This document shows, in pieces, positions 23,826 through 40,984 of a stretch of DNA of 64,000 nucleotides. The DNA is taken from assembly GCA_963978895.1 (NCBI GenBank), contig OZ022243.1, forward strand, positions 9,533,396 through 9,597,395, given 5' to 3'. The translations under genes were made by a program, and so were the position numbers. The stretch is from Erpobdella octoculata. Its lineage: Eukaryota; Annelida; Clitellata; Hirudinida; Erpobdellidae. Positions within the stretch are counted from its first letter, which is position 1. Every line of letters starts with the position of its first letter. The notes beneath the pieces were generated by a model. The model was not told the origin of the DNA. It saw only the letters and a program-made list of their open reading frames with translations, and made no database searches.

Positions 23826-24250
23826 TACAATACAATACAATACAATACAATACAATACAATACAATACAATACAATACAATACAATACAATACAATACAA
23901 TACAATACAATACAATACAATACAATACAATACAATACAATACAATACAATACAATACAATACAATACAATACAATACAATACAATACAATACAATACAA
24001 TACAATACAATACAATACAATACAATACAATACAATACAATACAATACAATACAATACAATACAATACAATACAATACAATACAATACAATACAATACAA
24101 TACAATACAATACAATATAATATAATATAATATAATATAATATAATATAATATAATATAATATAATATAATATAATATAATATAATATAATATAATATAA
24201 TATAATATAATATAATATATAATATATAATATAATATAATATAATATAAT
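23826..24250. repeat. Two-phase pentanucleotide satellite (TACAA then TATAA)
   Basis: A pure ACAAT/TACAA block (to about 24115) changes abruptly to TATAA (to about 24250). It is separated from the preceding satellite by ~70 bp of unique sequence (23758-23825). The junction order mirrors part of the other array. Confidence 0.97.
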
Positions 24251-24610
24251 AAAATATTATAAGTCTATGTCTAACCCCCAAAAAATGCAACTCAATTAAA
24301 CATATCAACTACCTACATCACGTTATATTTAATTTTTTGATGAAAAACAAAATGACTGAAAATTTACTTCAGAAAAACAAATTAATTTTTTTATCTGTTC
24401 AACTTTAAAAAATAATTTGGATGAAACGCATTAAAAACTTTATAAAATAAAAATAAAGTTAAAAATGACAATTTATCATGAACAAATTTCTCATTAACAA
24501 AGAACAAAAAGGCAGTTAGCCAAAATAATAAGTAACATCTAATTATAGAGTAAGTTTCTTGCTGGCTCAAGTAAATGTTTAATGTTTAAAAATATGATTC
24601 AATTTATTCA
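24251..24610. other. 3' flank of the VWA5A-type gene
   Basis: AT-rich with no separate feature; it contains the probable minus-strand polyadenylation region. Confidence 0.5.
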
Positions 24611-27169
24611 TTATTTCAAGATCAATTTAGCCTTCTTCAAAAGATCATCAATGGAGTGACCTTCTAAGTTTTGACCTTTCAACCATTGGAGAGCTTTTAT
24701 TTCAATCATTTCCCATTCTTCCTTCTCATCTGCACACTTATTTGTCAAGTATGATAAGATCACGGCTGTGATCCACACATCCTGATCCTTTACTGGGGAG
24801 GAAGATTTGACATCTTCTAAGGTCAAAGATATGAGAGAAACAAGGTGTTCAGAAAGCTTCCAATGACCAGAGAATTCATAAAAAGACACTAAGTTTAGAA
24901 CAGTGTCTTGTTGTGGGGTTTTGAAATTTGGCTTTGGAGGATCCCTACCATCATCATCACATTCATATTCACAACATCTATAATTGTCTTCATTCGATGA
25001 AACAGGTGCACAATCTGGGAGTGGAAATCGAGATGGAAGACGAGGAACAGACTTATCAAATGCTTTAACCACAGTTGATTTCATTTTTTGAAAGAGGCTG
25101 AATGATGATGATGATGACTTTGCCTTACAGCAATCAGTAGGCATTGAAGTTCCTCCTACTCCAAGACATCTACTAGATTTTAATTTATAACTTGAAGGAG
25201 CACACCGACTTTGCATCATCATTGGAAACATCATCCCACATCCCAAAGAAAGATCTCTGATGTTTGGCACAACACAACTTACCATATCTATTTCAATAAT
25301 TTTTTCTCCAGCTTTGTCAATTCCTACCATGGCAGTGTAAAGAGAAATAACATTGGAAGCAAGACTGAGTGCAATAATAGCTGCCTTATTATCTTTTTTT
25401 TCATTGTCTGAGTCTTGCAGTTCTTTTATTAAAGACTTAGCAATCATTCTATGAACAGGAAGACATCCTTCTGAATTCTGAGTATCTCGGTTGCCATCAA
25501 TTTCAAGTGGAAATTCAATTTCTTCACTTCCAATTTTTCCTTTCAACACAACTCTACCATCAATGACTGAAGATTCATTTATGATGCCATAAGCAATTAA
25601 ACGATCACCATTGAAGATTGGTGGTAATTTAGAAGGAATCTGAGTGACTTTCGGTGAACCTCCAAGCTTCCACTCAAGAGAAACATCTGTCACAGATGAC
25701 TGCATGGCAAACTTCAATAATCTCATAACTACAGGTCTCATTTTTTCACCCGATTTCACAAACTCAGCTTTTCCTCGACCAGCTCTTGCAACTCCTTTCA
25801 TAAGAGAACTAGAAGCTCCTTCTCCAATCCCGAGAGTAAAAACCCTTGTGTCGTGAGAATGGCTTTGAACGAGTCGAATCACCATACTTGTGTTGAACAC
25901 TTCACCGTCGGTCAGAAGAATAATTTGACGACTGTGAGAAGGAAGCAATGATTTTTTATATATATAGTCTAATGGTTCCAGGATTTCTGTTCCTCCCAAA
26001 TCTGCCTGTAAATTTTCTTGATGAGCAAGTGCTTTTTTAAGACTTTCTTCGGAATAGAGAAGACTCTCTTCTTTGAACAAAACTTCATAACTTGAACCAA
26101 ATCCTATAATGTTGAAATAACAACCAGGAGGTAAACTTTTTAAAAACAAAAGCAAACTGTCTCTGGCATCCTTGATTCGTGAACCATCCATGCTTCCAGA
26201 TCTGTCAATTACAAATATAAATTCATGATTGCTTATAATATCAGTATCACGTAACTTTGGGAAAAAATTCAACATTAAGACATCTTGCTTCAAAATTCCA
26301 TCGGCAGTTTCAACTCCTTTTTCAATCAGAACTTTTGGACTATGGACATCCACAGCAAAAATTTCTAATTCAAAATCATGATCAGCAACAAATGAACCAG
26401 AAAGATTAACAACAGCTTGCTTTCTCTCTTCTTCATATACAACATTTAGTTTATCTTTCTCAGATTTAACATTTAAAATTTCTCCAAGACCACTTACAAC
26501 TGCATTTATTTCAAACTTGTAAGGCTGGTCACAACCTTTGACATATTTATTAGTTGGAAGATCTTGAGCTCCACCTTTTTCTGCTGATGGATTGTATCTT
26601 GGATTTAATAAAGTTGGAAGAACAAACTTTAAAGTTCCATCTTCTTGAAAAACTAATTCTGAAATATATGCAAACTTTATATTAGCTTTTTTCTTTGGCA
26701 GAAGATTTCCAACCTTGCAGCAAAAAATATCAGACGTTGATTCATTTTCGGCCATGTATGCTGCAGTATACCCTTGTTCAATTGCTTTGTCATAAGTTTC
26801 TTTGGCTTGTTCTTTTTCTTGACATTCGGCCACTATCACCCTGCCATCAATTTCGGCTTCAAACTTATAAGCTGAACTATTTTCGTCAACAGGAAAATTA
26901 AAGATGGCCTCGATTGACTTATCTCCTTCATTCTCGTACAGAAGAGTTGATTCGACGTTAACTAAAAATCCACAAACACGGGCAAAAACTTGTATAGACT
27001 TCAGAGGAACTGGTTCGTTAGATTTTTCATCAAAAAAACAACAACACCCCCTGATATCTACCGACATGTTAGCAGCATCAAGCTTTAATTCACAAACAGG
27101 TAACCAGGTAGAAAGCCTCCTTTTAAATAGGTTTTGTGGGGATTTCCATGTCATGTTCGTAAAAACCAT
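24611..27169 (-). CDS. VWA5A: VWA5A-type VIT plus von Willebrand A domain protein
   Basis: An 852-aa single-exon ORF. Residues ~25-160 form a VIT (vault inter-alpha-trypsin) domain, including the EAIFNFPVDENSSAYKFEAE stretch and a CQEKEQAKETYDKAIEQG helix. Residues ~316-490 form a vWFA domain with a complete MIDAS: D322-x-S324-x-S326, T394 and D421 (LLTDGEV). The C terminus has a Cys/Ser-rich linker and a C-terminal helical region (QDTVLNLVSFYEFSGHW...), as in VWA5A (BCSC-1). Human VWA5A is about 786 aa, so this is slightly long. Family members are intracellular proteins of poorly defined function, and there is no signal peptide here. The start is the first ATG of the ORF; a second Met lies at residue 6. 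An AATAAA on the minus strand lies just after the stop (about 24603-24608). Introns are absent over 2.5 kb although neighbouring genes are rich in introns, which suggests retroposition or intron loss. The frame is fully intact. Confidence 0.93.
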   Translation of the reverse strand: MVFTNMTWKSPQNLFKRRLSTWLPVCELKLDAANMSVDIRGCCCFFDEKSNEPVPLKSIQVFARVCGFLVNVESTLLYENEGDKSIEAIFNFPVDENSSAYKFEAEIDGRVIVAECQEKEQAKETYDKAIEQGYTAAYMAENESTSDIFCCKVGNLLPKKKANIKFAYISELVFQEDGTLKFVLPTLLNPRYNPSAEKGGAQDLPTNKYVKGCDQPYKFEINAVVSGLGEILNVKSEKDKLNVVYEEERKQAVVNLSGSFVADHDFELEIFAVDVHSPKVLIEKGVETADGILKQDVLMLNFFPKLRDTDIISNHEFIFVIDRSGSMDGSRIKDARDSLLLFLKSLPPGCYFNIIGFGSSYEVLFKEESLLYSEESLKKALAHQENLQADLGGTEILEPLDYIYKKSLLPSHSRQIILLTDGEVFNTSMVIRLVQSHSHDTRVFTLGIGEGASSSLMKGVARAGRGKAEFVKSGEKMRPVVMRLLKFAMQSSVTDVSLEWKLGGSPKVTQIPSKLPPIFNGDRLIAYGIINESSVIDGRVVLKGKIGSEEIEFPLEIDGNRDTQNSEGCLPVHRMIAKSLIKELQDSDNEKKDNKAAIIALSLASNVISLYTAMVGIDKAGEKIIEIDMVSCVVPNIRDLSLGCGMMFPMMMQSRCAPSSYKLKSSRCLGVGGTSMPTDCCKAKSSSSSFSLFQKMKSTVVKAFDKSVPRLPSRFPLPDCAPVSSNEDNYRCCEYECDDDGRDPPKPNFKTPQQDTVLNLVSFYEFSGHWKLSEHLVSLISLTLEDVKSSSPVKDQDVWITAVILSYLTNKCADEKEEWEMIEIKALQWLKGQNLEGHSIDDLLKKAKLILK

Positions 27170-27391
27170 TTCTCAATGTACAAATAAATCAACTCAGACA
27201 CCGACACCATTGTAATAAAACATAAAAAATAGCGTTTAAAAAAATAAATTCACTAGAGTACTATTGCAATCAATTTTTAATAATTGCTTGGAACAATAAA
27301 CTTGGAAAAATGACTAAAAACTTCTTTGATGTTTTTAGATAGGGGAGCCACGCTATTTCTGACACATTTTACGTCGCATCTCCTCTACTAT

Positions 27392-28276
27392 CAGGGACGT
27401 CATTTCAGCAAAACCTTAGGGGGGCAAGATGTTTTAGGGTAACCCCCTAATTGCAGTGATGGGCAGTAGTTAACTACTTTTAACTACTTTAGTAGTTAAC
27501 TATTAGTTTAACTACATGGGAGTAGTTAAGGCAAAAAGTTTAACTACCCGAAAGTAACCGGTAGTTAAAGAATAGTTTAACTACTTTTTTGAGTAGTTAA
27601 CTAGAATTCGTTTAACTACCTAAAAGTAGTTAAAGTCTAAAAAAATTAAATCAGCCTGTATAATAATTTACGCAAAGAGCTGGCTTCAAATGACTCAACA
27701 ACAAACTCACTGCTCATGTATCCTCATCTAACAAGAGTTTTTCTCAAGTTTAATACAAGTCTACCAAGCAGTGCTGCTGTTGAGAAACTGTTCAGTTGTG
27801 CATGTCAAATATTAGTGCCAAGACGGTGCAAAGTGTCTGACAGTATGTTTGAAAAGCTTGTTTTCCTGCGTCATGTACTCAAAAGATAATCATCTACAGG
27901 TAATAAGACGATGTTTGACACCGTCTGAAGTAGATTGATTGACTGGATATTTAACTTATAAAATATGTGTCTTTTCATTAATAAATTAAAAAAACAATTT
28001 GTCATGGCTTTATTTAATAAATTAGATGGTGAACATAATTAATGGTGATCATGTGAGGCCTAATACAGCAATGCAATGTATTAGTGTACAAGTTCATAGA
28101 AAAAAGTAGTTAAAAGTAGTCAACTACTTTACAGTATTTAACTACTTTAGTTAAACTACCTCTGACAAAAAGTAGTTAACTACATAGTTTAACTACTAAA
28201 AAGTAAATGTAACTATAGAAAAGTTTAACTACTTGAAAGTAGTTTGTTGCCCATCACTGCCTAATTGACGTCCCTG
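27392..28276. mobile_element. Short CAGGGACGTC MITE split by a hAT insertion
   Basis: Removing the 27454-28259 insertion leaves a ~71-bp element with ends CAGGGACGTCATTT and inverted CAGGGACGTCAATT. The flanking 8-mers TCTACTAT and TGCACTAC match at 5 of 8. Single ends of the same family appear at 4238, 19968, 38471 and 41111. Confidence 0.65.
27454..28259 (+). mobile_element. 806-bp hAT element with exact 8-bp TSD
   Basis: The ends are CAGTGATGGGCAGTAGTTAA and inverted CAGTGATGGGCAACAAACTA. CCTAATTG flanks it at 27446-27453 and 28260-28267. The subterminal regions are full of alternating agtagttaaacta/tagttaactact motifs. A plus-strand remnant at 27719-27889 reads YPHLTRVFLKFNTSLPSSAA followed by VEKLFS and a PRRCKVSDSMFEKLVFLRH stretch to a stop, the hAT C-terminal dimerisation region. 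Confidence 0.93.
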
Positions 28277-28330
28277 TGCACTACGTCTGGTATACAATCC
28301 CGGACCTCCACAAAGCTACGTCTCACATTT

Positions 28331-29697
28331 GGTGTCACGACAAAACGTTCACAGACAAAATGTTCAACGACAAAATGTTCCCGACAAAACGTTCACGACA
28401 CAACGTTCACGACAAAATGTTCACGACAAAATGTTCACAGACAAAATGTTCACAGACAAAATGTTCACAGACAAAATGTTCAACGACACAATGTTCACGA
28501 CAAAATGTTCACGACACAACGTTCACGACAAAATGTTCACGATTGCAACTTTTAAATTTAGTTTAGTTTTAAATGATAAAATATTTTGTGTTTCACAAAA
28601 TGAGCGCAAATAAAACGTTAACAATAGTAAATGCAATGTTAATTTCCTCTTTGATATCCCTAACTCAAACGGCAACCAGATGAGTATGGATCGGAGGACT
28701 GTAAACTGTTTCAGCAAGAAGGAAAAAACAGATGAAATGAGATAGCTATAATACGAAAATCCAATTGGTTACTAATTTGAGATCGTTTGAATTTTCAATT
28801 TCAATTAAGCAGACGACGTAAATAAGGTTTGATGGCTGTATTCTAAAAATTAAAAAGTTAAGGGTATCCAAGAGAAAATTAACCAACCCGCATTAACTAG
28901 TTAATAAATGGAACGATGATTAAAACGGTCGAAATATGAAATCTTTATTAACTCCGATTAAAAAGAAAAAGAAATGCAATTAGGTATTAATTGAGATTCA
29001 TTTGATGTTTCAATTTTAATTAAGTGAACGTCAGAAAGAAGCCTTGATCGTTGTAGCCTAGCGATTAAGAAGTTATCGGCTTCCAAGAGCAATATAGCCT
29101 CCTTTAATTAGCTAATTAACGTAACGGTGACTTGGGTAAAGCAGCATGCAGCTACTTGCGTTTTTCAACTAGAATTGAAAATACATCTCTAGCAATTAAA
29201 AACTAAAAAGTTAGGGTATCCAAAAGCAATTAACCGGCATTAACTAGTTAATAAATAGAACGATGATAAGAAGGATCAAAATATGGATGAAAAAGAAAAA
29301 AGCCAAATAGCTATAACTCCATACAATTATTTATTAATTGAAGATCATTTGATGTTGCCAATACGTATTAGTTTCATGCTGTCATGCACATATACTTTGC
29401 TTAGGTAAATAAAATGGTGAATAGACACATCACTAAAAATGACTTAATAATTAGTTTGAAAGCGATCTTGACATAATAAAACAAAATTTTTATTTTTTAG
29501 TGTGAACATTTTGTCGTGAACGTTTTGTCGTGAACGTTTTGTCGTTGAACATTTTGTCTGTGAGCATTTTGTCTGTGAACATTTTGTCTGTGAACATTTT
29601 GTGCGTGAACATTTTTCGTGAACGTTTTGTCGTGAACGTTTTGTCGGGAACGTTTTGTCGTTGAACATTTTGTCTGTGAACGTTTTGTCGTGGAACC
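28331..29697. mobile_element. Foldback/MULE-like element with tandem-repeat inverted termini, 9-bp TSD
   Basis: The left terminus 28331-28543 is an array of 14-17-bp units (acgacaaaatgttc, cacagacaaaatgttc). The right terminus 29502-29697 is the inverted array. The outer ends are GGTGTCACGACAAAACGTTC and inverted GGTTCCACGACAAAACGTTC. CTCACATTT flanks it exactly at 28322-28330 and 29698-29706. Nine-bp duplications and repetitive inverted termini are the known form of Foldback and Mutator-like elements. The ~960-bp interior has no ORF of note but contains a ~60-bp internal direct repeat ('cattaactagttaataaat' near 28891 and 29238). It is non-autonomous. Confidence 0.9.
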
Positions 29698-29790
29698 CTC
29701 ACATTTGGGTTCAAGATAATATCTAGAAAAAAATGCTTCCCTATCATTAAACGTAAACTAAACATTTACTAATAACACTGTATAACAACT

Positions 29791-29935
29791 TTTTTTTTAT
29801 AATAGTTTATAGTCTTTACACTAAGTGTTTTAAGACTGAATTGGCTGTGTAGGAAGCACCTGAGTACTTCCTGTCGTAGATCATATTTGATCTTTTCAAC
29901 TGTCCCTCCTCCTTTATCCAGGCTTGGGACTGAAC
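29791..29935 (+). repeat. Dispersed repeat family R1, copy 2
   Basis: Same orientation and nearly the same sequence as 19592-19744, ending 'ccaggcttgggactg'. Confidence 0.8.
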
Positions 29936-30464
29936 ATTTTTGTTTATATTAATGTTTCTTACTTAATTTTGATATGCTGATTTCAGTGGTGCTATTGGTT
30001 TTGCTTTAATTTAGCATCAAGCTTTTCTAAGAAAAAGCATAACGTATACCTATCTCGGACTTTTCGTATATGTTGTAAGCATTCATGCACACACATAAAA
30101 ACCGAAATCACGTTTGAAAGAATGGGATTTATTACACCCAAGCTGCAGAACCTTGAAATACCAAAAAAAACCATGATATACAGGTCCATAAGATAGCCCA
30201 GGAAGTAAACATGCACTGAAAACGGTCTTTCTTTTTCACGACGAAGCTACGAACGAACCTACTTAAGAAACTTGATTTATCGCATTTTTTAAAAATACAA
30301 CCATCTAATCTGCTCGCTAGATCTTTACTAATCGATTTTTGAAGTTAAAATAGTCTATTAGCACAGAATAAAGAGCACATTACTGAAAAGCCAGACGAAT
30401 CTAAAAATAGGATTTGTTCGCCAGCTGAGAAATCACGATCAAGGTAATGAAAGAATAAGATTAT

Positions 30465-30713
30465 GAGACAAGTAAATTAAAAACGAATTTTTAAAACCAA
30501 TGCTCTTATATGTAATTAAGACACAAATTTTGCAATCAATTTTTTCTTATATTACTCTTTTATTTTATATTAAAGTCTGGCCTGGCGTAATATGGTTCGA
30601 AGAGCATTGCGATTTCCATTAAGCTCATAAACAAAAATTTTGCAATCAATTTTTTCTTATATTACTCTTTTATTTTATATTAAAGTCGCAATATACAACA
30701 AATAAATATAATA

Positions 30714-30761
<48 letters not shown>

Positions 30762-30910
30762 CCTCAAGAAAATTAACTAAATTAATTGACTTATTGTAAA
30801 ACTAATAATTGAATATTGCATTGTCTTCTATCTTGAGCATGTATGCAAAATTTGAAAAAAATCTATCATCAGGAAGTGACTCAAAAATTGATTGCAAGAT
30901 TTGAAACAGA
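30465..30910 (+). repeat. Dispersed repeat family R2 with TA microsatellite
   Basis: 'aagtaaattaaaaacgaat' and 'atgcaaaatttgaaaaaaat' with 'tctatcatcaggaagtgact' match, in reverse complement, 44590-44880. The copy contains a 53-bp stretch duplicated exactly 110 bp apart (30525-30577 and 30635-30687) and a (TA)n run at 30717-30757. Confidence 0.7.
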
Positions 30911-31460
30911 GAAACAGAGCCGACGAGTTAATAAAAGCATTGGTAAAAAAGCACTGAGGCTTATAAAGAACACACTAATGAAAAAGTGCGGGGAAAAGAA
31001 AAGCCTGAAGCCAACGTTCTACAAAAGCCCGATTCAAATAAAAATCAGTGTCAAATCTAGCAGAAAAATAAAACTTTCAAGGTTTCAAGCAGCTTTTAGC
31101 CATTTTACATTCTATTGGAAAAAAGGAGTTAAGAGTGTAGAAGAAAGAAAAGGAGCGGAAAGCAGGAGGGAGAAGGAGCAGAAGAGAAAGCGAACAGAAA
31201 AGGGAGAGCAAGAGGGGATGAAAACGGGAGAGATAAAATTACTGGAGGACAATATTAATGGAACAGCCCATGCAACCAGTTTTATGGCAATATACTCAGA
31301 AATACATTAATGTAGAACAGACCAGATACAGTGAATTGATAATTAATAACACATTGGATACCTCAAGTAATAAATGGATAACAATTTATTATTAAAAATA
31401 TCTAGTTTACACAAAAGAAACACAAAAAGAAATAATGACAGTGTCCAAAAACTATAAAAA
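30911..31460. other. Repeat-derived open frame and 3' flank of ISWI
   Basis: An open frame of 155 codons (30843-31310, plus) starts inside repeat R2 and runs through a purine-rich block of the dispersed type (31130-31235), so I do not call it a gene. A minus-strand AATAAA at 31385-31390 lies about 105 nt past the ISWI stop codon and is its likely polyadenylation signal. Confidence 0.5.
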
Positions 31461-31494
31461 TATCCCTAAATGTTTTCAGTAACATTAAAATTCA

Positions 31495-37768
<6,274 letters not shown>

Positions 37769-38470
37769 AAACTTTTTGGCGCACAGTGCCCACTGTGGTA
37801 CTGTAGCAGCAAAAATCGACGGTATTATAGGTATTAGCGCGTTTCACAATAAAGGCTGGCAAACAAAAGCAAAGATTCAAATTAATTTTAACATAGATAT
37901 TTTTCTACCAAAGATTTACTTCTAAAATTGCATTGCTTTATTTGAAAACACTGCGAGTATTTTGCAATAAAAAAGAAAAAAAAATTCATGTTATCTATGG
38001 TGACCAAATAATTATCCGTCATCCTTAATATCATCCATTGAATTCATCAAAAATTATTAAATTTGAAAAATTTCAATGTTTTTAAACAACATGATAAATA
38101 ACAGAGTAACAGGGTAAACTAAAAGAATCGGGACGTGCATAAATTAACATAATTTATAGACGCGGTTTTCGGGACATACACTCCAGATTCTGGTGTCGAA
38201 AGATTGGTACCAGCGACAGGCGGCAAATGGTCAGTGTGTATGGGCTTTATTAGCGGTCACGATCGGCACGGGTGTTCCAAGTTTCCCGGGAAGCCAAATC
38301 GATATTTTCCTAAATTACTTGAATAAATACAGCTGCTGGTTTTAGTTTACTAGCATTTAATTGTTACCGTCCGGTTATCCAGCATTAGCCCAGGTTTTAG
38401 TCTCGTTTTTTGCTAGTAAAACGTAAAATAATGAATCGATTTTATTTTAAACTAGCAGGACCCGTTGCCA
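37769..38470. other. 5' flank of ISWI
   Basis: Less AT-rich near the gene start. The block at 38160-38300 has several CpGs (ggtaccagcgacaggcgg, gcggtcacgatcggcacg). No promoter element can be named. Confidence 0.35.
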
Positions 38471-38760
38471 GGGACGTAAATTGAGAGGCATTTGCCCCCC
38501 CTGATTTTCAAAATTTAAAATTTTTTTACTTAGAATTTACTATATATTTTTTAAATTTTAACTTTACTCAACCTAGTGATGATTCAATGCGTATTGGAAT
38601 CCTTCTGGCGTGTGTAGACAATTTGCCCCCCTGCTTTCCAAAATTTAGATTTTTTAAACCTAGAGTTTACCATATAATTTGTTGATTTTTACTTTACTTA
38701 ACCTCGTGATGATTCAATGCGTATTGGATTCCTTTTTGCGTGAGTAAACAATTTTATATC
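38471..38760. repeat. MITE terminus with a ~130-bp tandem duplication
   Basis: Starts CAGGGACGTAAATTGAGAGG, a CAGGGACGT-type terminus. Two copies of a block containing 'gattcaatgcgtattgga' lie 130 bp apart (38581 and 38711), each preceded by a tttgccccccct-type stretch. No matching right end was found. Confidence 0.55.
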
Positions 38761-39019
38761 TGAGCTCGATTTACCTAAACAGTGTATCAGCGTTGGACGG
38801 CGTTGGTCTATAGTTTAGCTGTTTTTTGTGCCAAAATACAATCAGAGAACTCGTGAAATTGTACCTTATTAGTGGTATATTGATACAATGTTGATTTTCT
38901 CACGGCTGTCTACATCAAAATTACTATTATTTATTACACAAAAATAAAACAAAACTCTACCCACCCAATTTTGGACATCCTTTTTTGTTACTAATCCTGT
39001 AGGCACTTGCCCCTGCAAT

Positions 39020-39575
39020 CAGTGGCGGCGCTAGGCATGGGCAATGGTGGGCATTGCCCACCCTCACAATGGTCTTGCCCAAAGTTTGCTCGTCCTCACA
39101 AAAAATTATTGAACTATAATTTTACATCAGTTAATTAAACATTAATGTAAATTTTACCGTCTTATAAAACACTGTGTCGTAGTTTTTTTAAAAAGTAAAA
39201 GCAGTAAAAAATGTCACAAAATGCGAAAGTTACTTTTGGTTCTATAATGTGCATAAACCTTAAATTTTATAGACAAGTAAATGCCAAATCCCTTGTAACA
39301 CTGATCATGTCCTCCAATTTTGTAGTAATGCTAATTTTAATGGAGCAAATATTACTCCGCTTAATGACTGTCACAAAACTTCAGTCTGTTAATTTAGATT
39401 TATTAGCTGCTACAAATTTGATAACTGAAGTATTGAACGACTTCTTAAAAGAGCATGATAATCCCGAATTAGATAAATCATTGTGGAAAATCATTAATAA
39501 TGATGCATCGGATTTAATAGATATGTATAATCTTAAATGGGAGAAAACCCAAAAAGGGGAAAGTTCCTAATAAAC
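39020..39575 (+). pseudogene. hAT transposon 5' terminus and transposase fragment
   Basis: CAGTGGCGGCGCTAGGCATG at 39020 is a hAT-type terminus. An open frame at 39211-39570 includes LQSVNLDLLAATNLITEVLN, similar in style to the middle region of ZMYM/hAT-type transposases (LQSK-x-LDL...). The fragment is cut short by LINE sequence at about 39600. No right terminus was seen. Confidence 0.4.
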
Positions 39576-39609
39576 TACAGAAATCAGCAATAATGAACCA
39601 CAGGTGATC

Positions 39610-40097
39610 AACAAAATATCAATAGCTTTGATCATATTTTCCCATGTTTGGATACTATCATTAGAATGGACTATTGCAATTCTTTAGTTAGTAACGTCAG
39701 CCAAAAAACACTTGAAACTTTGCAAAAAGTGATGAATGCCTCTGCAAGAATCATTTTTTCTGCACGACGAACCGAACATATAACCCTCCCTGCAAGCCAG
39801 TCTGCGCTGGCTAAAACTACCTCAAAGAATTACGCTAAAAATAGCTACCCTCGTCTTCAATGCAATGATGTCAGGTTCACCAAGGTACATCAGTGCCCTC
39901 TTGACTAGCACAACAACAGTGACAAGACGATCTTTTCTTCGATCGGCTGACCAACTTACCCTCGATTATCACCCCAAGACCACGACTCATGACTTTTGGA
40001 GGGCGGTCTTTCCACTCTGTAAGAGTACGGCTGCTTTGGAGTTCCGTTCTAGCCTTCTGGCATATCTTTTTAAACTAGCTTTTACTCAGTCTTGACT
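39610..40097 (+). pseudogene. L2/CR1-like LINE reverse transcriptase C-terminal fragment
   Basis: From 39660 the frame reads RMDYCNSL...LQKVMNASARIIFSARRTEHI, the conserved end of non-LTR reverse transcriptases. A frameshift near 39790 moves it to the frame LQASLRWLKLPQRITLKIA and TLVFNAMMSGSPRYISALL, then RSADQL, ending FRSSLLAYLFKLAFTQS and a stop at about 40095. The frameshift and missing upstream RT make it a dead copy. Confidence 0.78.
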
Positions 40098-40258
40098 CTT
40101 GAATGTGGTGACCTTTTATTTTTATTTATGTACTACTTGCCTTCATATTCTCTTTTGTGTCTGTCTTTTTGAACTGAAGCCTAGTGCTATTTATAATCTT
40201 TTAAAGATTTTTCTATGCACTTTAAAAGTAATAAATGCACCAACCCCCAAAAACATTA

Positions 40259-40303
40259 AAAATACGGCACAGTTTACGATAATCGTAAACTGTGTCGTAT
40301 TTT
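40259..40303. repeat. Near-perfect palindrome, 22-bp arms
   Basis: aaatacggcacagtttacga and its complement meet around a single A. One G.T pair is the only imperfection. Confidence 0.9.
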
Positions 40304-40480
40304 GATTTCTAACTGTAGATTAAATAAAAAAAACTGATTAACCTAAAATTGTGAGGTAAAACCGTGAGATCCCTCACGTGTAAACTATTGTATTCAGACT
40401 TTGAAGTTTGACAACATGCTAAACGATCGGCAAAGGCATTCAAAATTCCTCCATATGATCTGTACTGTCTTTCCATTTAG

Positions 40481-40726
40481 TTGTCGTTGTTTGAACCGAC
40501 CTGCAAAATTTACTTCTATGTTGCTTCACAAGTCATGTTGAAGAAGAATGTTCAACAGCACCGACAATGCGAATGCGATCTTGGGACTAGGCAATTACCC
40601 CATGCAACTCAACCGCAAAGAATTCGACCAAAGCGAGTGGCTGCCAAAAGACAGAGAGAACTGATGGCAATTATTGCGCATGGAGAGATGTTAAGCACAG
40701 AATGGTTAGATTCCACAAGAAATTGA
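40481..40726 (+). other. Open frame, possibly retroelement-derived
   Basis: An 81-codon frame with a basic middle (RIRPKRVAAKRQRELMAI), reminiscent of C-terminal tails of LTR polyproteins, but without a diagnostic motif. It is unrecognised and may be chance. Confidence 0.2.
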
Positions 40727-40984
40727 TCAATCAACCACTATGCCCATTATAACAATTGAGGAACATTTGAATTCCCCATGGGAAGATGTTAGAAGCTAGA
40801 ATATAAATTCTCAATTTGTTCATGAAGTTCAAGTGTTGATAGTCAATTTGAAATCTGTAACGCAAGACTAAAAAACTGTATTAAAATTTATTTGTAGAAC
40901 TTCTTATATCTATATACGTACAATTCTATTTTTAGCATAGAAGCCAGCCGTATCAGATATTGTTAGTTATTTTGTTGTTGTTTT

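Noticed and set aside
23072..24308. Many overlapping frames reading YVTLR, YCIVL, QYNTI
   Set aside because: Period-5 repeats give stop-free frames in several phases on both strands; not genes.
28331..28545. CRISPR-like array of short repeats
   Set aside because: Units are contiguous 14-17-bp tandem copies without spacers, in a eukaryotic transposon terminus with an inverted partner.
28265..29765. Frames reading KCSQTKCSQTK and NVHRQNVHRQNV at both ends of the Foldback-like element
   Set aside because: Products of the 14-17-bp terminal tandem units.
30843..31310. 155-codon basic ORF
   Set aside because: Begins inside dispersed repeat R2 (also found at 44590-44880) and ends in the purine-rich repeat; no protein signature.
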